Source of the DNA: CAG-411 sp045124315
Lineage (GTDB): Bacteria > Bacillota > Clostridia > Lachnospirales > Lachnospiraceae
Length of the DNA: 7,582 nucleotides
NCBI GenBank assembly: GCA_045124315.1
Contig: JBGVLO010000188.1
Coordinates: 1-7,582, forward strand
Direction: 5' to 3'
The position numbers were made by a program, and so were the translations under genes. Each line of letters starts with the position of its first letter. Position 1 is the stretch's first letter. The notes under the pieces were generated by a model, which worked only from the letters and a program-made list of their open reading frames with translations, was not told where the DNA came from and did not search any database. Positions 4,952 through 7,582 of the stretch are shown here, piece after piece.

Positions 4952-6010
4952 ATGAGTAAGAAACAGAACTGTGAAGCATTTCCTTATTTTATGAATACAG
5001 GTATTTTGAAAAGAGGACTGCTTTGTTTTGGATTATTGTGTTTGGGATTTAGTCTTACAAGTTGTGGTAAGAAAGCAGAAGATAAGAAAGAGGACGTAGT
5101 GGTTACTGGGGCACCTACTCCGGAAGTAAGTACAGAGCCCGTAATTTTTACAGAAGATGGACAGGAATTTACCCAGGTAGAGGAGTATATGTATACGACT
5201 ACTAAGTTGAATGTAAGAGCTAGTTGTTCTACTGATGCCCAGGTGCTTCGTATGTTACCGGAAAGAGCAAAAGTACTTTGCATAGGAAAAGGGGAAAACT
5301 GGAGCAAGGTTCGAGTAGAAGAAGGAGATGCTTATGTAGCCAGTGAATATCTGACGGATGAAAAGCCGGAACAGACAGGGCATATTGTGGTAATCGATGC
5401 AGCACATCAGGAAACGGCAGATGAGGAGCAAGAAGCCATTGGACCAGGAGCGGAGGAAACTAAGGCAAAGGTTACAGTGGGAACCAAGGGCGTGTCAACT
5501 GGGATGCAGGAATATGAACTGACCCTGGCTGTGGCGAAGAAATTACAGATGAAGTTAAGCGAGCGTGGATACGAAGTTGTTATGATACGAGAGAGTAATG
5601 ATGTGAATCTGAGTACAAAGATTCGTTCTGATATGGCGAAAGAGGCTGGTGCAGAGGCATTTATCCGTATCCATGCCAATAGTTCCAAGGTGAGCAGTAC
5701 AAATGGTGTTATGACCATCTGTGGCACTAAGGACAGTCCTTATGTAGCAGAGTATTACGAGGAGGATCATAAGTTGTCGGAAACAGTCCTGGAACATTTG
5801 GTAGACAGCACTGGTGCTGAGAATAAAGGAATATGGGAGACGGATCTTATGGCAGGTATCAACTGGTCCACTGTACCAACTACCATCGTTCAGCTTGGAT
5901 ATATGAGCAATGAGCAGGAAGATGAAAAAATGGAGACAGAGGATTACCAGAATTTATTAGCACAAGGTATTGCAGATGGAATTGACGCTTTTTTTGCTCA
6001 AGCTCAATAA
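4952..6010 (+). CDS. Lipoprotein with SH3b and Amidase_3-like domains, catalytic Glu replaced by Gln
   Basis: From the ATG at 4952 the product has 352 residues. A lipoprotein signal peptide with hydrophobic core at about 22-35 ends in the lipobox LTSC (Cys38), so the protein should be attached to the outer membrane face. A low-complexity linker is followed by a bacterial SH3-like domain at about 79-136 (KLNVRAS...GENWSKVRV...YVASEYL), probably wall-binding. The C-terminal domain (144-350) is Amidase_3-like: IDAAHQ with His152, IGPGAEETKAKV, QEYELTL with Glu187, and RIHANS with His241. The last motif reads TIVQLGYMSN, so Gln314 sits where the catalytic Glu normally lies (Glu335 in the amidase at 959-2080). 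It may be inactive or regulatory. AAAGGA lies 8 nt before the start. The frame is open further upstream into tRNA-Leu, so starts before 4919 are not credible. ATG 4991 would also keep the signal peptide. Confidence 0.88.
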   Translation: MSKKQNCEAFPYFMNTGILKRGLLCFGLLCLGFSLTSCGKKAEDKKEDVVVTGAPTPEVSTEPVIFTEDGQEFTQVEEYMYTTTKLNVRASCSTDAQVLRMLPERAKVLCIGKGENWSKVRVEEGDAYVASEYLTDEKPEQTGHIVVIDAAHQETADEEQEAIGPGAEETKAKVTVGTKGVSTGMQEYELTLAVAKKLQMKLSERGYEVVMIRESNDVNLSTKIRSDMAKEAGAEAFIRIHANSSKVSSTNGVMTICGTKDSPYVAEYYEEDHKLSETVLEHLVDSTGAENKGIWETDLMAGINWSTVPTTIVQLGYMSNEQEDEKMETEDYQNLLAQGIADGIDAFFAQAQ

Positions 6011-6021
6011 GAAAGTTCGTC

Positions 6022-6054
6022 GTAACAGGACCGCCCCCCCAGCTGAACTGTTAC
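6022..6054. repeat. Inverted repeat with C7 run, just after the lipoprotein gene
   Basis: GTAACAG (6022-6028) pairs with CTGTTAC (6048-6054), enclosing seven C's at 6034-6040. An alternative hairpin, AGCTG (6041-6045) with CAGCT (6054-6058), is mutually exclusive with it. The segment TGAACTGTTACAG (6044-6056) recurs as TGAACCGTAACAG at 7409-7421 and, on the other strand, as TGAACTGTAACA at 6243-6254. Confidence 0.6.
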
Positions 6055-6083
6055 AGCTCGTCCAGTAGATTGAATGATAAATA

Positions 6084-6124
6084 GAGACAAGCCTGGTGAT
6101 GTGATACATTATTAGGCTTGTTTC
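6084..6124 (+). terminator. Candidate terminator of the lipoprotein gene
   Basis: GAGACAAGCCT (6084-6094) pairs with AGGCTTGTTTC (6114-6124), 11 bp including one G-T, around a 19-nt loop. The trailing T-run is short and lies within the stem, so termination strength is uncertain. It may instead be one more palindrome of the spacer. Confidence 0.45.
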
Positions 6125-6191
6125 GTATATAGGGAACTTTGTCTCTTATAAAACAGACATGTCTGCTTCGTAGGCATCATGACACAGGAAA
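6121..6191 (-). repeat. Dispersed intergenic repeat, copy A (inverted partner at 3673-3740)
   Basis: Read on the minus strand, this matches copy B at about 40 of 48 columns in its first part, then more loosely to CGAAA. It contains a perfect 12-bp palindrome, CAGACATGTCTG (6154-6165), which is imperfect in copy B. By contrast, the perfect TTTATAGGA/TCCTATAAA hairpin of copy B is degenerate here. Confidence 0.7.
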
Positions 6192-6236
6192 ACTAGAGTT
6201 CTAAGTGTAATATGCCGTATGGGTTTAGAACTGAGT
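6192..6236. repeat. Hairpin with AGTTCTAA/TTAGAACT arms
   Basis: AGTTCTAA (6197-6204) pairs perfectly with TTAGAACT (6225-6232). A small internal loop then leads to an outer ACT/AGT (6192-6194 with 6234-6236). The loop is about 20 nt. It starts directly next to repeat copy A. Confidence 0.65.
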
Positions 6237-6252
6237 AGATAGTGTTACAGTT

Positions 6253-6302
6253 CACAGGTAGGTATTTTCGGTACCGAAAATACTGTATGAAAGTCTACTG
6301 TG
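6253..6302. repeat. 22-bp perfect palindrome nested in a longer stem
   Basis: Positions 6262-6283 are a perfect palindrome with half-site GTATTTTCGGT. It is nested in a second pairing of CACAGGTAG (6253-6261) with CTACTGTG (6295-6302), with one G bulged. It lies 93-114 nt before the MoxR start. It could be an operator for a dimeric regulator, a cruciform, or another repeat module. Confidence 0.75.
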
Positions 6303-6307
6303 TGCAG

Positions 6308-6344
6308 AATTGGGCAATTTTTCATGGGCAGCATTGCCAAAATT
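6308..6344. repeat. Hairpin just upstream of the MoxR ribosome binding site
   Basis: GGCAAT (6313-6318) pairs with ATTGCC (6333-6338), extended by AATT (6308-6311) with AATT (6341-6344) across a small internal loop. CAATTTT/AAAATTG is a competing pairing. It ends 19 nt before the AGGAGG at 6363. Confidence 0.6.
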
Positions 6345-6375
6345 GTAGCTAGATAGTAATTGAGGAGGGGATTTT

Positions 6376-7326
6376 ATGGAGATAACAGAATTAAAAAAGA
6401 ATATGAAAGCATTACAGGATAACATAGAAAAAGTCATTGTGGGAAAAAGATCGGTAATTGAGTTAGTCCTGACGGCTTTGCTGGCAAAGGGAAATCTTTT
6501 GCTGGAGGATACACCCGGAACGGGAAAGACTATGTTGGCAAAATCCTTGGCAAAATCCATTTCGGGAGAATTTAAGCGTATACAGTTTACGGCAGATTTA
6601 TTACCTTCGGATGTAACTGGATTGCATTTTTTTAATCAGAAAACTGGGGAATTTGTTCTCCAAAAGGGATCTGTTTTTTCAAATATTCTATTGGCGGATG
6701 AAATTAACCGGGCAACACCAAGAACACAATCCAGTCTTTTGGAGTGTATGGAAGAAAGACAGGTTTCACTAGATGGAGAGACTATGCAGCTGGCAGAACC
6801 ATTTTTAGTAATTGCCACTGAAAACCCTATTGAAACAGCAGGTACCTTTCCGTTGCCAGAGGCACAGCTGGATCGATTTATGATGCAATTACAGATGGGA
6901 TTTCCGGAATATGAGGAAGAGTTGGAACTTATGGATCGATTTTTAGGGAGAAGTCCGTATGAAAACCTGCAGGAGGTTATAAGCTGTGAAAGTCTGGTAG
7001 AAATGCAGGATACCATTACTCGTGTACACTTAGAGCAGGAAGTGCGAGAATATTTATTAAAGATTGTAAAAGAGACAAGGGAGAACCGAAAGATTAAATA
7101 TGGTGTGAGTCCAAGAGGAACTTTGGCCTTTTTGAGAGCTTCACAGGCATATGCGGCATTGCAGGGCAGGGATTATGTGGTGCCGGAAGATGTAAAATAT
7201 TTGGCTCCTTTTGTTTTGGGACATCGAATCGTATTGTTAAATGGTTATACAGAGCATAAAGATGCAGTGCAGTTGATTCGGGAATTGGTGGACGGTGTAT
7301 CAGTTCCTACGGAGCAGTTTTCGTAA
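6376..7326 (+). CDS. MoxR-family AAA+ ATPase
   Basis: This 316-residue cytoplasmic ATPase has the normal MoxR length. Walker A is DTPGTGKT at 45-52, Walker B is LLADE (105-109) followed by INRATPRTQSSLLECMEERQV, and sensor 1 is IATENP with Asn150. PLPEAQLDRFM lies at 159-169, and sensor 2 is GVSPRG with Arg247 in the C-terminal lid. MoxR proteins act as chaperone-like ATPases that help assemble or activate partner proteins, often encoded next to DUF58 and transglutaminase-like membrane proteins. The next gene fits the DUF58 pattern. The partner and process here are unknown. The ATG at 6376 has a strong AGGAGG (6363-6368) at 7-nt spacing. The 365-bp spacer before it suggests that it starts its own transcript. 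Confidence 0.95.
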   Translation: MEITELKKNMKALQDNIEKVIVGKRSVIELVLTALLAKGNLLLEDTPGTGKTMLAKSLAKSISGEFKRIQFTADLLPSDVTGLHFFNQKTGEFVLQKGSVFSNILLADEINRATPRTQSSLLECMEERQVSLDGETMQLAEPFLVIATENPIETAGTFPLPEAQLDRFMMQLQMGFPEYEEELELMDRFLGRSPYENLQEVISCESLVEMQDTITRVHLEQEVREYLLKIVKETRENRKIKYGVSPRGTLAFLRASQAYAALQGRDYVVPEDVKYLAPFVLGHRIVLLNGYTEHKDAVQLIRELVDGVSVPTEQFS

Positions 7327-7352
7327 TTATCTATGGGAAACTTGTCGTGAAT

Positions 7353-7403
7353 CAATGTTATGATACCAGGGTCAAAAGGTCTGAACCCAGCATCATGACA
7401 TTG
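7353..7403. repeat. 51-nt hairpin between the MoxR gene and its neighbour
   Basis: CAATGTTATGAT (7353-7364) pairs with ATCATGACATTG (7392-7403), 12 bp with one G-T. Inside, GGGTCA (7369-7374) pairs with TGAACCC (7382-7388) with one bulge. On the minus strand TCATGATGC matches the start of the core of repeat copies A and B. No T-run follows, so it is not a standard terminator; it may tune expression between the two genes. Confidence 0.7.
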
Positions 7404-7427
7404 TGCCGTGAACCGTAACAGGGCAGC

Positions 7428-7454
7428 TTCTTGGACGGATTATTGCGGATCGGG
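7428..7454 (+). repeat. Dispersed intergenic module, copy 2 (partner at 3628-3652)
   Basis: TTCTTGGACGGATT followed by GCGGATCGGG resembles 3628-3652 in the same orientation, with a 3-nt insertion (ATT) here. It lies in the 159-bp spacer between the MoxR gene and the next gene, just after a TGAACCGTAACAG motif. Confidence 0.5.
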
Positions 7455-7485
7455 CGTTACATGTGGAGAACTAGGGGGGATTAGG

Positions 7486-7582
7486 ATGAGGGTGATTTTT
7501 GCAGGAATTGGAATTTGCCTGTGGTATTTTGTTTTTCAATTTTTTTTTGGAAAGATGTGGAGCAAGGGACTTAAGGTAAAGG
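7486..7582 (+). CDS. Membrane protein, probable DUF58 family, 3'-truncated by the window edge
   Basis: The ATG at 7486 follows a strong AGGGGGGA (7473-7480) at 5-nt spacing. Thirty-two complete codons are visible. The product begins MRVIFAGIGICLWYFVFQ and continues with FFF, forming one transmembrane segment, then GKMWSKGLKVK. DUF58 proteins downstream of MoxR ATPases commonly start with one or two membrane segments followed by a beta-rich stretch beginning in this way. The family call rests on gene order and this short N-terminus. A run of nine T's codes for the three phenylalanines. Confidence 0.65.
   Translation, partial: MRVIFAGIGICLWYFVFQFFFGKMWSKGLKVK

Larger units (their letters stand above)
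6011..6375. other. Gene-free 365-bp spacer packed with inverted repeats
   Basis: I see no coding frame on either strand. The stretch holds, in order: GTAACAG/CTGTTAC around a run of seven C's, an 11-bp hairpin near 6084-6124, an inverted copy of the 3673-3740 repeat, an AGTTCTAA/TTAGAACT hairpin, a 22-bp perfect palindrome inside a longer stem, and a GGCAAT/ATTGCC hairpin. It ends at the AGGAGG ribosome binding site of the MoxR gene. No clear sigma-A promoter was found, though one for the MoxR gene is likely here. Confidence 0.75.

Overview
The window looks like chromosomal DNA of a low-GC Gram-positive anaerobe of the Clostridia, most likely a Lachnospiraceae-type gut bacterium. This is inferred from the A+T-rich composition, strong AGGAGG-type ribosome binding sites, a tRNA array in which no gene encodes its CCA end, a Lachnospiraceae-style lipoprotein with SH3 and amidase-like domains, and a MoxR/DUF58 gene pair. 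No species can be named from the sequence alone. All recognisable genes lie on the + strand.

Layout. Positions 1-3314 hold a tight run of four genes: the 3' part of a THUMP-domain RNA methyltransferase, a membrane-anchored N-acetylmuramoyl-L-alanine amidase (GTG start, 1 nt after the previous stop), the nucleotide-pool cleaner RdgB/HAM1, and a YfcE/MJ0936-type phosphoesterase. A clear intrinsic terminator (3319-3351) closes this run. Positions 3352-4148 carry no convincing protein gene. They hold two long hairpins that share end sequences, repeat modules that recur elsewhere in the window, a run of A-tracts spaced about 10 bp apart, and a near-consensus promoter (TTGACT, 17 bp, TATAAT). That promoter drives seven tRNA genes (Pro-TGG, Gly-TCC, Arg-TCT, His-GTG, Gln-TTG, Lys-TTT, Leu-TAG; 4149-4823), followed by a terminator.

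Positions 4952-6010 encode a lipoprotein with an SH3b-like domain and an Amidase_3-like domain. The residue aligned with the catalytic glutamate is glutamine. Positions 6011-6375 form a gene-free stretch packed with inverted repeats. One segment of it is an inverted copy of a segment in the 3.7-kb region. A MoxR-family AAA+ ATPase follows (6376-7326), then another hairpin-bearing spacer and the first 32 codons of a membrane protein that is probably a DUF58 protein.

How it works together. The protein genes are housekeeping functions: ribosomal RNA modification, cell-wall hydrolysis, nucleotide sanitation and a MoxR-type chaperone system. I see no defence system, CRISPR array, transposase or prophage gene. 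The most unusual content is the family of structured, dispersed intergenic repeats (3.35-3.74 kb, 6.0-6.35 kb, 7.35-7.45 kb) and the apparent E-to-Q change in the second amidase.
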